The notes: generated from the sequence alone by a model not told the origin. Positions 26,645-36,562 are shown, counted from the first letter of the stretch. The stretch is 64,000 nucleotides of DNA from Actinomyces israelii DSM 43320 (GCF_000711965.1 NZ_JONS01000021.1:1-64000), one strand, 5' to 3'. Program-made: numbers and translations.

Positions 26645-29600
26645 TCACAGCGAGACGACGGTACGGCCGGCGGCCAGATCGCGGGCCGCGCCGTCGGGGC
26701 CGACGAGCTCGCCGCCCACCCCGGCGGGCAGCTCGACCTCGTAGCGCACCGCCGCACCCGGTCCGCCCTGCCGGGCCCAGGACACGGCCACGCGCCCGAA
26801 CGGCGTGTCGCGGCTGGCCCGGCCCCAGGAGACGGGGCCGCCGGTCAGCGGCGCCACGCGCACCCGCCGGAAGCCCGGCTCGGCCGCCTCGATGCCGCCC
26901 ACGCGGCGGAACAGCCAGTCGTCCACGCAGCCGAAGGCGTAGTGGTTGAAGCTCATCGCCCCCACGGTGCCGTCCGGGGCGACGGCCGTCCACGACTCCC
27001 AGATCGTCGTCGCCCCCCGGGCGACCTCGTAGAGCCAGGAGGGTGCGGTGTCCCGGGTGAGCACCGCCCAGGCCAGGTCCTCCCGGCCGGCATCCACCAG
27101 GACGTCCAGCAGGAAGGGCACTGAGAGGAACCCGGTGTCCAGGTGCCGCTCGGCGGCCTCGACCAGCGCCGCGAGCCGGTCGGCCGCGGCCCGGCGCCGC
27201 CCGGCGTCGGGGATGAGGTCGAAGGCGAGCGCCAGGACGTAGACGCCCTGCAGGTCCGGCTCCATGGCGCCGTCGTCGCCGACGTACTCCGCGGCGAAGG
27301 CGCGGCGCACCGCCTCCCAGCGCTCGGCGTAGGAGCTGGCCTCCGCCTCCCGTCCCAGGGCCCGGGCGACCAGCGCCATGGTCCGCAGGGCCTCGGCGTG
27401 GAAGGCCGAGCCGACGATCTCGCTGGTGAGCCGGGGCGCTACCATGACGGCGTCGAGTGAGCCGTCGGCCAGGGTCGAGGGCGCCAGCCAGTCCCCGAAG
27501 TGGAGGCGCGAGCTCCACAGCAGCCGCTGGCGGGCGGCCTCGTCGTCGCTCAATGCCTCCCAGCCGGCGGTCCGGTCCGGACCGTCCCAGTCCTCCGTGT
27601 CCCCGCCGCCCGCGCCGCGCAGCCGCGGGGGCAGCTCGGCGGCGGCCTGGCGGGCCTGCATGTCCACCCAGGCCCGCATGGCCGGGTAGCACGCCGCCAG
27701 CGTGTCGGCGTCCCCGTAGCGCTCCCACAGCGCCAGCGGCACCCGGATGATCGCGTCCCCCCAGCCGGCCGCGGCCGTGATCCCCCCGATGCCGCCCTGG
27801 CCCTCCATGGCCTCCTGGCGTGGGGCGAAGGGTGAGATGATGACGACGCGCCCGTCGTCCTTCTGGTCGGCGCGCACGTTGCGCAGCCAGCGGGCCAGGA
27901 AGGTGTGGACCTCGGCGTTGTTGGTGGCCGCGGGCGCGAAGATCTGGATGTCCCCGGTCCAGCCCACGCGCTCGCGCTGGGGGCAGTCGGTGGGGATCGA
28001 CAGGAAGTTGGCGCGCTGGGACCACACGGTGTTGGCGTGCAGCCGGGTCAGACGAGGATCGGAGCACTCCAGGTCCCCGGCGGGCTCCAGGTCCGAGCCG
28101 ATGACGACGGCGGTGGCGGCGCCCTCGGCGAGCTCGCCCGGGTAGCCGGTCACCCGCGCGTAGCGGAAGCCGTGGAAGGTGAAGGCGGGCTCGAAGACCT
28201 CGGGGGAGTCGGGCGTCCCCGTGCCGGCCAGGACCCACACGTCGCGCTGGTCCTTGTTGGGGCCCTGCACGTTGGAGAAGAAGGTGCCGTCGGCCGCCAG
28301 GTGCTCGGAGTGCTCCAGGACGATCTCGGTGCCGGCCGGCCCGACGGCGGACAGCCGCACCCGCCCGGCGATCACCTGGCCGAAGTCCAGCACGGTCTCA
28401 CCCGCTGGGGTGGTCAGCACCCGGGCGACGGGCAGCTCCATGAGGCGGCGCACGGGCTCGCCGCGGAAGGGCTCCAGGGCGGTGGCCGGGTCGAGCTCGG
28501 CGGCCGGGATGATGCGGACCGGGTCCCAGGCGCCGTCGTCGAAGCCGGGGGTCTCCCAACCCGCGACGGCGGTGGCGAGGCGGTCGTCGCGCCTCTCGCC
28601 GATCATGATGTCGCTGTAGCGGATGGGGCCGGCCTGGCTGGAGCGGGCGGAGGCGTCGGGGCCGTAGACGGCGCGGGTGCCGTCGGCGCGGGTGACGGAC
28701 AACTGCCACCAGCCGCGCAGGAGGGCGCCGTACTGGGCGGACTCGCCGGTGACGGTCATGCGCCCGGCGAACCAGCCGTCGCCCAGTCGCAGCCCCAGCG
28801 TGTGGCGGCTCTCGTCGGCTCCCGCCGGGCCGCCCGGGCCGGCCAGGAGGCGGGTGACGTCGTGGACCTCGAGCTCGGTGTAGGTGTGGTAGCTGGTCCA
28901 GCCCGGGGCCAGGACCGTGTCGCCCACCGGGACGCCGTCGATGAAGACGTCGATAACGCCCTGGGCGCTCACGTAGAGGCGGGCGCGGGTGATCGGCGCG
29001 GCAGAGGCCGAGGATGCCGGAGAGGCGCCCGGCCCCGCCTCCCGGTCCGCGTGGCCCAGGTCGAGGTCCTGGCGCACGAGCTTGACCGGGTGGAGGCGCT
29101 CGCCTGCGGGGGCGCGGTCCTGGGGGATGAAGAGGGTCTCGAAGTCGGCCGGTGGCTCGGGCTCCACCGGCGTCTGGGCGGGCTCCACCCAGGGGGAGAC
29201 GACGTCGGCGGGGTCCAGGAGCGAGGTGGAGAAGGCCGAGACGGCCCACTGCGAGGGGGCTGCGGCCGGGCCGGGGCGGGCGGTGCCGCCAGAGTCGGCC
29301 GGGGCGCCATCCGGAGCGGCCGCGTCGGGCCCGGTGATCTCGCCGGGCCCAGCGTCGTCGTCGGGCCCGACGGCGGGGGCGCCGCCCGCCGTCCACACGC
29401 GCACGCGCCAGGTGTAGTCGGCGTCCGAGACCAGGGGCTCCCCCGCGTAGGGGACCCACGGGCTCATGGGAGGATCGTCCACATCCACGCGGCCGGTGGC
29501 CCAGACGGCTGGCTCGACGGGAGCCCCAGTGGCCGCGTCGAGGCGGCGGACCTCCACCTCGTAGGCGACGGCGGCCTCGGTGCCGGGCACCTGCCAGGCG

Positions 29601-29716
29601 AGCACGGGCCCGCGCACGGCGACGCCGAGGGGCTCTCGCTGGTGGTCCACCGTGAGACGGGTCGGCGCTGGTGCGGGGGCGGCGGCGCGGGGTGCGGTGC
29701 TGGCGGGGGCGCTCAT
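26645..29716 (-). CDS. GH78 alpha-L-rhamnosidase (third copy)
   Basis: 1023 aa, no signal peptide. Order of domains as in the second copy: fibronectin-like N-terminus (YEVEVRRLDAATG, YTWRVRVWTAGG), a linker rich in Gly/Pro, the beta-sandwich core with VLDFGQVIAGRVRLS and HGFRYARV, an (alpha/alpha)6 barrel with CPQRERVGWTGD (about residue 575; one residue shorter than CPQRDER of the other copies but keeping the Glu) and GATTIWESWT (about 899), and a C-terminal beta domain. It is the last gene of the rha operon, 58 bp after rhaD. The ATG at 29716 follows AGGAG. The motif difference suggests a different linkage or aglycone preference. Confidence 0.9.
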   Translation of the reverse strand: MSAPASTAPRAAAPAPAPTRLTVDHQREPLGVAVRGPVLAWQVPGTEAAVAYEVEVRRLDAATGAPVEPAVWATGRVDVDDPPMSPWVPYAGEPLVSDADYTWRVRVWTAGGAPAVGPDDDAGPGEITGPDAAAPDGAPADSGGTARPGPAAAPSQWAVSAFSTSLLDPADVVSPWVEPAQTPVEPEPPADFETLFIPQDRAPAGERLHPVKLVRQDLDLGHADREAGPGASPASSASAAPITRARLYVSAQGVIDVFIDGVPVGDTVLAPGWTSYHTYTELEVHDVTRLLAGPGGPAGADESRHTLGLRLGDGWFAGRMTVTGESAQYGALLRGWWQLSVTRADGTRAVYGPDASARSSQAGPIRYSDIMIGERRDDRLATAVAGWETPGFDDGAWDPVRIIPAAELDPATALEPFRGEPVRRLMELPVARVLTTPAGETVLDFGQVIAGRVRLSAVGPAGTEIVLEHSEHLAADGTFFSNVQGPNKDQRDVWVLAGTGTPDSPEVFEPAFTFHGFRYARVTGYPGELAEGAATAVVIGSDLEPAGDLECSDPRLTRLHANTVWSQRANFLSIPTDCPQRERVGWTGDIQIFAPAATNNAEVHTFLARWLRNVRADQKDDGRVVIISPFAPRQEAMEGQGGIGGITAAAGWGDAIIRVPLALWERYGDADTLAACYPAMRAWVDMQARQAAAELPPRLRGAGGGDTEDWDGPDRTAGWEALSDDEAARQRLLWSSRLHFGDWLAPSTLADGSLDAVMVAPRLTSEIVGSAFHAEALRTMALVARALGREAEASSYAERWEAVRRAFAAEYVGDDGAMEPDLQGVYVLALAFDLIPDAGRRRAAADRLAALVEAAERHLDTGFLSVPFLLDVLVDAGREDLAWAVLTRDTAPSWLYEVARGATTIWESWTAVAPDGTVGAMSFNHYAFGCVDDWLFRRVGGIEAAEPGFRRVRVAPLTGGPVSWGRASRDTPFGRVAVSWARQGGPGAAVRYEVELPAGVGGELVGPDGAARDLAAGRTVVSL

Positions 29717-29774
29717 GGCGAACTCCTTCGTCCTTAAGGTCGGGCGGTGGTGACGGGCGGGCCGGTCCCGCGTC

Positions 29775-30602
29775 TCAGAACAGGTCGGTGGGGACGTCGA
29801 AGGCCTCGACGACGGCGCGCAGCTCGGCGTCGGTCACCCCCTCGCCCAGGCCGCCGGCCATCATGTCGCGGACCTCGTACATGGCGCCGGTCTCGGCGTA
29901 CTCGACCTTGTCGACCGCGGCCAGCGGCGAGTCGTCGGAGCGCACCATAATGCCGTGCTTGGACCACAGGACGATGACGTGGTCGCGCAGGGCCCGCACA
30001 TTGCTCTCCATGAGCTCCTGCGAGCCCGGCACCATGAAGTCGAGCACCTCGATGCCCGCGGGGATCTGGACGATGGTCTCGGGCTCCCAGCGCAGGATGC
30101 GGCGGTTGAACGCCTTCGTGCTGCGCAGGTCCCTCACGTGGGAGAGCTGGACCAGGTACGGGGGCTGGGCGTGGATGACGGCCTGGAACCCCGCGCCGCG
30201 CCGCTCCACCTGGTCGTTGTGCACGGCCAGGTGGGAGTTGAACTCGCTGGTTGGGCGCTCGTAGGCCCGCTGCGGGTGGGTGTACCAGGTGCCGGTGGCC
30301 CCGCCGTCGTCGACGACGAAGGCCGAGACGTTCGCCTCGGGCGAGGCGGCGACGTCGCGCAGGCGGCAGCCCGAGCCGGTCACCAGGACGGTGCGGCCGG
30401 CCAGCGCAGGGGCGGGCAGCGGCAGCTCGGTGCCGGGGCGGACCTGCGGGAAGCGGTCGGCGAGGCCGAGCTGGTCGGCGCCGGCGGCGACGGATACGGA
30501 GATGTTGCCGGCGCCGGCCTCGACGGCGCTCATGTGGTCCAGGCGGCGCCCGGCGGCGCCCATCTGGGCGAGGATGTCACTGAGAGCGGGAGTGGTGGAC
30601 AT
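29775..30602 (-). CDS. rhaD: Rhamnulose-1-phosphate aldolase-like class II aldolase
   Basis: 275 aa. A class II aldolase/adducin fold protein placed between a rhamnulokinase operon and GH78, so its likely reaction is cleavage of L-rhamnulose-1-phosphate to DHAP and L-lactaldehyde. Motifs: GAGNISV near residue 31 (phosphate site), PTSEFNSHLAVH (catalytic Glu region), VIHAQPPYL and WSKHGIM (metal ligands). E. coli RhaD has HCH where this protein has HAQ, so one expected zinc ligand is changed. The start follows AAAAGGAG. It could be another aldolase by sequence alone; context makes RhaD the best call. Confidence 0.82.
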   Translation of the reverse strand: MSTTPALSDILAQMGAAGRRLDHMSAVEAGAGNISVSVAAGADQLGLADRFPQVRPGTELPLPAPALAGRTVLVTGSGCRLRDVAASPEANVSAFVVDDGGATGTWYTHPQRAYERPTSEFNSHLAVHNDQVERRGAGFQAVIHAQPPYLVQLSHVRDLRSTKAFNRRILRWEPETIVQIPAGIEVLDFMVPGSQELMESNVRALRDHVIVLWSKHGIMVRSDDSPLAAVDKVEYAETGAMYEVRDMMAGGLGEGVTDAELRAVVEAFDVPTDLF

Positions 30603-30663
30603 GAAACTCCTTTTCGGTTCCGGTGGCGGGTGTTTGAGGGGTCTGGCTGAGGCCTGCGGGAGG

Positions 30664-31830
30664 TCATCGTGCGCGCGCCAGGCGGGCGGCGAAGCGGTCG
30701 AGCGACCGGGCGGTCAGCGGGCTGCCGACGGCGTTGAGGTGACCGTGCGGGACACCCGCGCAGGTGACGCACTCGACGTCGGCGCCAGCCGCCGCCAGCC
30801 GGCGGGCGAAGGCCTCTCCGGAGGCGCGCAGGTCGTCGTTCTCGCAGTTCTCGATGTAGGTCGGCGGGTAGCCAGCCAGGTCGGCGGCCTCGCCCGGGAA
30901 GGCATGGGCGGGCACGTCCCGGACCGGTCCGCCGAGCAGGTTGGTGTTCAGGGCGGCCATGACGTCGGCGGGGAAGCGCAGGACCTGCGGCATCTCCTCC
31001 AGGCGGTCGGCCAGCTCTTCCGAGGGGGCGGGCCAGTGCTCGGCGTGGAGGACGGGGTAGGCGAGCAGCGCCTGCCAGGGGGCGGCGCCGTCGTCTCGGC
31101 CGCGCAGGGCGACGCCGGCCGCGAGGCATCCGCCCGCACTGGCCCCGCCGACGGCCAGACGCGCGGGGTCGACGCCGAGCCCGGCGGCGTGGGCGGACGT
31201 CCAGCGGAAGGCGGCGCAGGCGTCGTCGTGCGGCACGGGGTGGTGGGTGGCCCCGTCATTGCACAGCCGGTAGAAGACCGAGACGACGGTCGTCCCCGTG
31301 CGGGTGACGATGCCGCGGGCCACGGCGTCGGCCTCCGGCATGTCCAGGTCGCCGGCCACGAAGGCGCCGCCGTGGTACCACACCAGGCCGGCGCGCCGGC
31401 CGTCGTCGTCGGCGGGGGAGGGGACCGGTGCGATCCAGCCCGGCTCGGGGCGGTAGATCCGCAGGGGGATCGGCCCGTGAGGCCCCTCGATCAGGCGCTC
31501 CTCGGCGGTCGAGTGGGTTTCCTCCGGGTCCCCGAAGGGAGCCGACCAGGCGTCCATGGCCCTCGTGGCCTCCAGGGCTGCCGCTGCCCCGCCGTCGGAG
31601 GGCGCGCCCGTCTCGGCCCGGCCGGGAGTCTCCCGCGCCGTTGCGCCCGCGGCTGCCATCGCCATGGCCGCGGCCAGGGACTCCGGAGAGGGTGCCGGCA
31701 GGCCCGCCAGGAGGGGCAGCCGCTCGGTGTAGGGCGGCAGGAAGCCGCCGGCGAGCGGAGCCAGCGGAACGCCGTCGCGGGTGGCGGCGGGTTGCGGCGC
31801 CGTAGGCGCGTACTGCGCGTCATCGATCAT
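30664..31830 (-). CDS. Alpha/beta-hydrolase fold-3 esterase (HSL-like)
   Basis: 388 aa with the HGG oxyanion motif (VWYHGGAFVAGD), nucleophile elbow GGASAGG and a C-terminal catalytic His in PHGHLNAVG, all typical of the hormone-sensitive-lipase group. No signal peptide. An Ala-rich segment near residues 65-85 (AAAMAMAAAGATARE) precedes the domain. It lies between rhaB (45 bp upstream) and rhaD (61 bp downstream) on the same strand. Probably it removes acetyl or other acyl groups from rhamnosides inside the cell; this role is inferred from the operon. Confidence 0.85.
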   Translation of the reverse strand: MIDDAQYAPTAPQPAATRDGVPLAPLAGGFLPPYTERLPLLAGLPAPSPESLAAAMAMAAAGATARETPGRAETGAPSDGGAAAALEATRAMDAWSAPFGDPEETHSTAEERLIEGPHGPIPLRIYRPEPGWIAPVPSPADDDGRRAGLVWYHGGAFVAGDLDMPEADAVARGIVTRTGTTVVSVFYRLCNDGATHHPVPHDDACAAFRWTSAHAAGLGVDPARLAVGGASAGGCLAAGVALRGRDDGAAPWQALLAYPVLHAEHWPAPSEELADRLEEMPQVLRFPADVMAALNTNLLGGPVRDVPAHAFPGEAADLAGYPPTYIENCENDDLRASGEAFARRLAAAGADVECVTCAGVPHGHLNAVGSPLTARSLDRFAARLARAR

Positions 31831-31875
31831 CAGGGTGTCCTCTCAAACGGCGGGATAGGGCGACGGCGGACGGCT

Positions 31876-33399
31876 TCAGCCGAAGAGCCGGTGCTCGACG
31901 GCGTCCCAGCCGGCGGCGGCGTCGGCCTCTGGCGTGTACCGCGCGATCCGGCTGGAGTCGCGGATGAGGCGGCGCAGGTCGCCCAGGTCGCCCTCGATGA
32001 GCCCGGCGCCGCGGGCGGCCACGACCATGTTGCCCAGGGCGGTGCCCTCGGCGGGGCCGGCCAGGACCGGCAGCCCGGTGGCGTCGGCGGCCAGCTGGCA
32101 CAGGAGCCGGTTGTTGACGCCGCCGCCGACCATGTGCACGACCCTCACCTCCCGCCCGGACAGCTCGGCCGCCCGACGCACGGCGCGCCGGTAGGCCAGG
32201 GCCAGGGAGTCGTTGATGCAGCGCACGTACTCCCCGGCGCTGCGGGGCCGGGGCTGGCCGGTGGCGCGGGCGGCGTCGTCGATGCGGGCCGCCATGTCCC
32301 CGGGGGCGTAGAAGGCGGCGTCGTTGATGTCGACGACGGTGCGCAGCGGCTCGGCGGCGGCCGCGGCGGCGTCGAGGTCGGGCAGGGAGGTCTCCAGGCC
32401 CTGGCTCCGCCAGGTGCGCACGGCCTCGTTGAGGACCCACAGGCCCATGACGTTCCTCAGGTAGCGGACCGTGTGGTCCACGCCGAGCTCGTTGGTGAAG
32501 TTGGCCCTCTGCGAGGCCAGGGTGAGCACCGGCTCGTCCAGCTCCAGGCCGACCAGGGACCAGGTCCCGCAGGAGATGTAGGCGAAGTCGGGCTCGGCGG
32601 CGGGCACGGCGACGACGGCGGAGGCCGTGTCGTGGCTGCCGACGGCGACCACGGGCGTGGGCTCGCCGTCGGGGCCGAAGACCTCCAGCGCCTCGCGCCG
32701 CACCGGCCCGATGACGGTGCCCGGCTCGATGATCTCGGGCAGGACGCCGTCCAGGTCGAGGCCGAGCTCGGTGCGCAGGCGCTCCAGCAGGGGCCGCGAC
32801 CAGGTGCGCAGGCGCGCGTCCACCAGGCCGGTGGTCGAGGCGTTGGTGACCTCGGCGACCCGCTGGCCGGTGAGGAAGCAGGCCAGGAGGTCGGGCAGGA
32901 GCAGCAGGGTGCGGGCGTAGGCGCCGTTGGAGGCCCGGGGGATGCCGTTGTCGCGCGCCTGGGCCACGAGCTGGAACATGGTGTTGAAGTCCTGCACCTG
33001 CAGCCCGTTGACCGCGTAGATCTCGCGCGCCGGGATCCTGGCGAAGACCTGCTCGGGGATGCCGCGGGTGCGCGCCGAGCGGTAGGCGTGGACCTGCGCG
33101 GACAGGGTGCCCGAGCCGTTGACCAGGCCGTAGTCCACCCCCCAGGTGTCGATGCCGATGGCCGACAGGGGGCCGACGTCGCGCACGGCCGCGAGCAGCC
33201 CCTCGCGCACCTCGTCCCACAGGCGGAGCATGTCCCAGAACAGGCGCTCGCCCTCGCGGGTGGGCAGGGGGATGACGCCGTTGGCGAAGCGGCGCGTCTC
33301 GGTCAGGGCGATGCGTCCGTCGGCGATGGTGCCGACCATGACGCGTCCGGAGGAGGCGCCGAGGTCGACGGCGCCGATGTGGACGGGGGTGGCGGTCAT
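31876..33399 (-). CDS. rhaB: Rhamnulokinase
   Basis: A 507-aa FGGY-family kinase: N-terminal AVDLGASSGRVMVG (ATP/phosphate loop 1), GIDTWGVDYGLV (sugar site), SHDTASAV and CGTWSLVG segments, and MVGGGVNNRLLCQLAADA near the C-terminus, all in RhaB order. It phosphorylates L-rhamnulose at C1 in the cytosol. It follows rhaI by 75 bp. The start follows AAAGGA. Xylulokinase-like alternatives are unlikely given WGVDYGL and the context. Confidence 0.93.
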   Translation of the reverse strand: MTATPVHIGAVDLGASSGRVMVGTIADGRIALTETRRFANGVIPLPTREGERLFWDMLRLWDEVREGLLAAVRDVGPLSAIGIDTWGVDYGLVNGSGTLSAQVHAYRSARTRGIPEQVFARIPAREIYAVNGLQVQDFNTMFQLVAQARDNGIPRASNGAYARTLLLLPDLLACFLTGQRVAEVTNASTTGLVDARLRTWSRPLLERLRTELGLDLDGVLPEIIEPGTVIGPVRREALEVFGPDGEPTPVVAVGSHDTASAVVAVPAAEPDFAYISCGTWSLVGLELDEPVLTLASQRANFTNELGVDHTVRYLRNVMGLWVLNEAVRTWRSQGLETSLPDLDAAAAAAEPLRTVVDINDAAFYAPGDMAARIDDAARATGQPRPRSAGEYVRCINDSLALAYRRAVRRAAELSGREVRVVHMVGGGVNNRLLCQLAADATGLPVLAGPAEGTALGNMVVAARGAGLIEGDLGDLRRLIRDSSRIARYTPEADAAAGWDAVEHRLFG

Positions 33400-33474
33400 G
33401 AGGGTTCCTTTCGGACGACGACGTCGGGTGCGCGGCTCGGGGCCCGGGCGGGGCGCGGCTGAGGGCGGGGAGGG

Positions 33475-34659
33475 TCAGGCGCCCCAGCCCGCCGCGTTGC
33501 CGCCGACGCGCTCGGCGCGCACCCGCTCAAGGTAGCCGGAGTCCAGGAAGGCCCGCATGGGGTCGGGGGCCAGGCCCTGGGACTCGCGCAGCTCGGCCAG
33601 CAGGGGGCGCACGTCGGTACTGAAGGCGTCGACGAAGACGTCGTTGGCGGCGAGCACGTCACCGGCGGTCTGGGCCGCCTTCAGGGCCTCGCGGTCCACA
33701 AGGAGCGCCTTGGCGGTGGCCTCCTGGACGTTGGTAGCCGAGCGGATCTCGCCGGGGATCTTCTCCTCCAGGTTGTGGCACTGGTCGAGCATGAAGTTCA
33801 CCCCCGAGTCGGGGGCCAGCGCCCCGGCGTCGACGATCTCATTCATAATGCGGAAGAGCTGGTAGGGGTCGGCCGCCCCCACGATGAGGTCGTCGTCGGC
33901 GTAGAAGCGGGAGTTGAAGTCGAAGGCGCCGAGCCGCCCCAGGCGGATGAGCTGGGCGACGATGAACTCGATGTTGGTCCCCGGGGCGTGGTGGCCGGTA
34001 TCCAGGACGACCTTGGCCCGCTCGCCCAGCGCCAGGCAGTGGACCAGGGAGGTGCCCCAGTCCGGCACGTCGGTGTGGTAGAAGGCCGGCTCGAAGAACT
34101 TGTACTCCAGGACGAGGCCCTGGTCCTCGTCCAGGGCCGCGTAGATCTGGGCCAGGGAGTCGGCCAGGCGGTCCTGGCGCTCGCGGATGGAGTCCTGGCC
34201 GGGGTAGTTCGTGCCGTCGGCCAGCCAGATCTTCAGGGCCGGCGAGCCGGTGGCCCGCATAATGTCGATGCACTCCAGGTGGTGGGCGACCGCCTTGGCG
34301 CGGATGCGCTCGTCGGGGTTGCACAGGGAGCCCAGCTTGTAGTCCTCGTCCTGGAAGACGTTGGAGTTGATGGTGCCGATGGAGATGCCCTGGTCCTCGG
34401 CGTGGCGGCGCAGGGCGTCGTAGTCCTCGACCCTGTCCCACGGGATGTGCAGGGAGACGCGCGGGGTGATGCCGGTCAGGCGGTTGACCTCGGCGACGTC
34501 GTCGATCTTCTCGAAGGGGTTGCGGGGCACGCCCGCGGTGGTGAAGACCCGGAAGCGGGTGCCGGAGTTGCCGAAGGCCCAGCTGGGCAACTCGATGGTC
34601 TGGCTCTCCAGCAGGCTGCGCGCCTCGGGGCTCAGGTCGGACAGGGTCGGGGTGGTCAT
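33475..34659 (-). CDS. rhaI: L-rhamnose isomerase, RhaI (Gram-positive/Pseudomonas) type
   Basis: 394 aa from the ATG at 34659, which has AGGAGAA; an in-frame extension upstream to 34746 reads through the operator and is not likely coding. It is a TIM-barrel isomerase of the COG4952 type, unrelated in length to E. coli RhaA. Metal-site segments visible are EYKFFEPAFYHTDVPDW, LDTGHHAPGTNIEF and DFNSRFYADDD. It converts L-rhamnose to L-rhamnulose as the first step of the pathway. It heads the operon rhaI-rhaB-esterase-rhaD-GH78 and has a LacI-type operator about 95 bp upstream. Confidence 0.92.
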   Translation of the reverse strand: MTTPTLSDLSPEARSLLESQTIELPSWAFGNSGTRFRVFTTAGVPRNPFEKIDDVAEVNRLTGITPRVSLHIPWDRVEDYDALRRHAEDQGISIGTINSNVFQDEDYKLGSLCNPDERIRAKAVAHHLECIDIMRATGSPALKIWLADGTNYPGQDSIRERQDRLADSLAQIYAALDEDQGLVLEYKFFEPAFYHTDVPDWGTSLVHCLALGERAKVVLDTGHHAPGTNIEFIVAQLIRLGRLGAFDFNSRFYADDDLIVGAADPYQLFRIMNEIVDAGALAPDSGVNFMLDQCHNLEEKIPGEIRSATNVQEATAKALLVDREALKAAQTAGDVLAANDVFVDAFSTDVRPLLAELRESQGLAPDPMRAFLDSGYLERVRAERVGGNAAGWGA

Positions 34660-34754
34660 GTGGTTCTCCTGGTCGTCAGTGACTGGGGGGCGGACCTGGA
34701 GGCGGGCCGCGGCCCGCCCCGGTAGGGATTGCGACGGGGGTAGCATAACTGGGA

Positions 34755-34769
34755 TTGAACCGTTTCACA
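34755..34769. promoter_or_regulatory. LacI-type operator of the rhaI operon
   Basis: TTGAACCGTTTCACA, near-palindrome with central CG, between the operon start and inverted repeat L2. Confidence 0.7.
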
Positions 34770-34978
34770 AAGGTGTTTGCCCCTCTGCGCCCGCGCTCCC
34801 GATGCTGGGCGACGCCTGCGCCGAGGGGCGCGCGTTCACCCCGTCGGCGCCGTCCTCCTGCGTGCCGCGCGCCGTCCTCCTGCGCGCTGCGTCCGTCGGC
34901 GGGCGCGATTCAGGGCGCTCCCGGGCGCTCCCGGTGCTTCGGGCGGGCCGGGCTCCTCAGCGTCAACGGAAGTTCGTC

Positions 34979-35067
34979 GCGTGAACGTACTTTTCTCCCA
35001 CCTTACTGAGCTCTATCCCCAGTAGGATGGGAGAAAGGTACGTTCACGCGGGAAAGGTACGTTCACG
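34979..35067. repeat. Long inverted repeat L2 (28-bp arms) plus third copy
   Basis: Arms 34979-35006 and 35022-35049 pair over 28 bp with three mismatches (GCGTGAACGTAC at the base). A third partial copy (GGAAAGGTACGTTCACG) follows directly. It lies between rhaI and the end of the MFS gene. Confidence 0.8.
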
Positions 35068-35230
35068 TTCCCGGGCGCTCGGACCCTGGGCGCTCGGACC
35101 CCGGCGCCGTGGCCCCGCTCGTGCGTGCGCGCACCACCCCGGGACCCGGACGGGACGGGGCTCAGGCGTGCGAGGCCGTGGAGCGGGGCGCCTACGCATG
35201 GCCCGGCCGGGGCGGGGTGGCGGGCGGGTC

Positions 35231-36562
35231 TCAGTCGGAGTGCGCGGGCTCGGCCGGGACGGTGAAGTCGACGTCGGCCTCCTCGGCGGCGGCGACGTCC
35301 GCCTCCGCGTGGCCCTCGACCTGGAACTCGTTGCGCTGCTTGCCCCGGAATCCCCAGATCGCGAACGCGTAGCCGACGACGGCGATGGCGGCGAGCGCCA
35401 GGTAGGCCATCTGCGGGCTCAGGCGCAGCAGGATCGGGGTGAAGGCCGCCGTCAGCGCCGCGATGACGCGGGCGACGGAGATGATGGCGCCCTGCGCCGT
35501 CGTGCGCAGAAGGGTGGGGAAGGACTCCTGCGTCCAGACCTTCATGATGCCCTCGAAGGCGAAGCCGCTGCCGAGCCCGTTGACGACGGTGACCGCGACG
35601 TAGCTCCAGACGTGGAAGCCGCCCAGGATGTAGATGAAGTAGGAGCCGGCGTAGCAGGCCGCGCCGAGGTAGAAGTAGGGCATGCGCCTGGGGGTGTCGA
35701 CGATCCTCATGAACCAGATGCCCCAGAGGAATCCCAGGGGCATGAGGAGCAGTCCGATCTGGCTTGAGAAGGCGACGTCCATGCCGATGATGTTGACGTT
35801 GATCCAGGTGGTGAACTGGCCGCCGGTGTTGGCCGGGATGTTGACGAGGGAGTAGAAGAGGATGAGTGCGAGGAAGGGCTTGAGGTAGGGGCGCCTCAGG
35901 AGCATCGACAGCTGCGCGCGCTCGGCCCGGACGGTCTCCTTGCCGGCCTTCTTCTCCGCCTGGGCCTCCAGCCAGACGTGCGACTCGGGAATGGGCAGGC
36001 GCGCGAGCAGGACGATGATCGCGATGACGCCGACCTGCCCGTAGAGGATCTGCCCGCCCAGCTTTCCCCAGTTGCCGACGACCGAGGCGCAGGCGATGGC
36101 GCCGACGATGCCCACGGTCCACAGGATGTTGGACAGGCCGATGATCTTGCCGCGGTTGGAGTCGGTCGAGGTCTCGGCGATATTCGCCAGCGAGACGGGC
36201 AGGTCGGCGCCGGTGCCCAGGCCGACGAGGATCGTGCCCGTCAGGAGCATGCCGAAGTTGGCTGCGAAGACCTGGCACAGCGCTCCGACGGCGATGATGA
36301 GCATGGTCGCGGAGAAGACCGGCTTGCGGCCGAAGCGGTCGCCGAGGCGGCCGCCGAACAGGGCGCCGCAGGCGATGGCGAGAGTGATCGCCATGGAGGC
36401 GATGCCGTACTGGCCGTCGCCGAATCCCATGGCCATCTGGTAGATGACCAGGGCGGTTCCGGACGACACGATGGCGCAGGAGTCGATGTAGGACGCCATG
36501 CCGGAGACGACGCCGACGACCCAGGGGTTGGGTGGCGTCGCGGAGCGGGTTTGCGAGGGCAC
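35231..36562 (-). CDS. MFS sugar transporter, probable L-rhamnose permease
   Basis: 443 aa with about 12 membrane helices and the MFS loop motif GGRLGDRFGRKPVF after helix 2; VPE-like IPESHVWLEAQ after helix 6 is of the sugar-porter group. The C-terminal tail is acidic. It is divergent from the lacI gene and its promoter carries two LacI-type operators, so it belongs to the rhamnose regulon. The pathway genes are adjacent and no RhaT is present in the window, which makes L-rhamnose or a rhamnoside the likely substrate (inference). Confidence 0.85.
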   Translation of the reverse strand: MPSQTRSATPPNPWVVGVVSGMASYIDSCAIVSSGTALVIYQMAMGFGDGQYGIASMAITLAIACGALFGGRLGDRFGRKPVFSATMLIIAVGALCQVFAANFGMLLTGTILVGLGTGADLPVSLANIAETSTDSNRGKIIGLSNILWTVGIVGAIACASVVGNWGKLGGQILYGQVGVIAIIVLLARLPIPESHVWLEAQAEKKAGKETVRAERAQLSMLLRRPYLKPFLALILFYSLVNIPANTGGQFTTWINVNIIGMDVAFSSQIGLLLMPLGFLWGIWFMRIVDTPRRMPYFYLGAACYAGSYFIYILGGFHVWSYVAVTVVNGLGSGFAFEGIMKVWTQESFPTLLRTTAQGAIISVARVIAALTAAFTPILLRLSPQMAYLALAAIAVVGYAFAIWGFRGKQRNEFQVEGHAEADVAAAEEADVDFTVPAEPAHSD

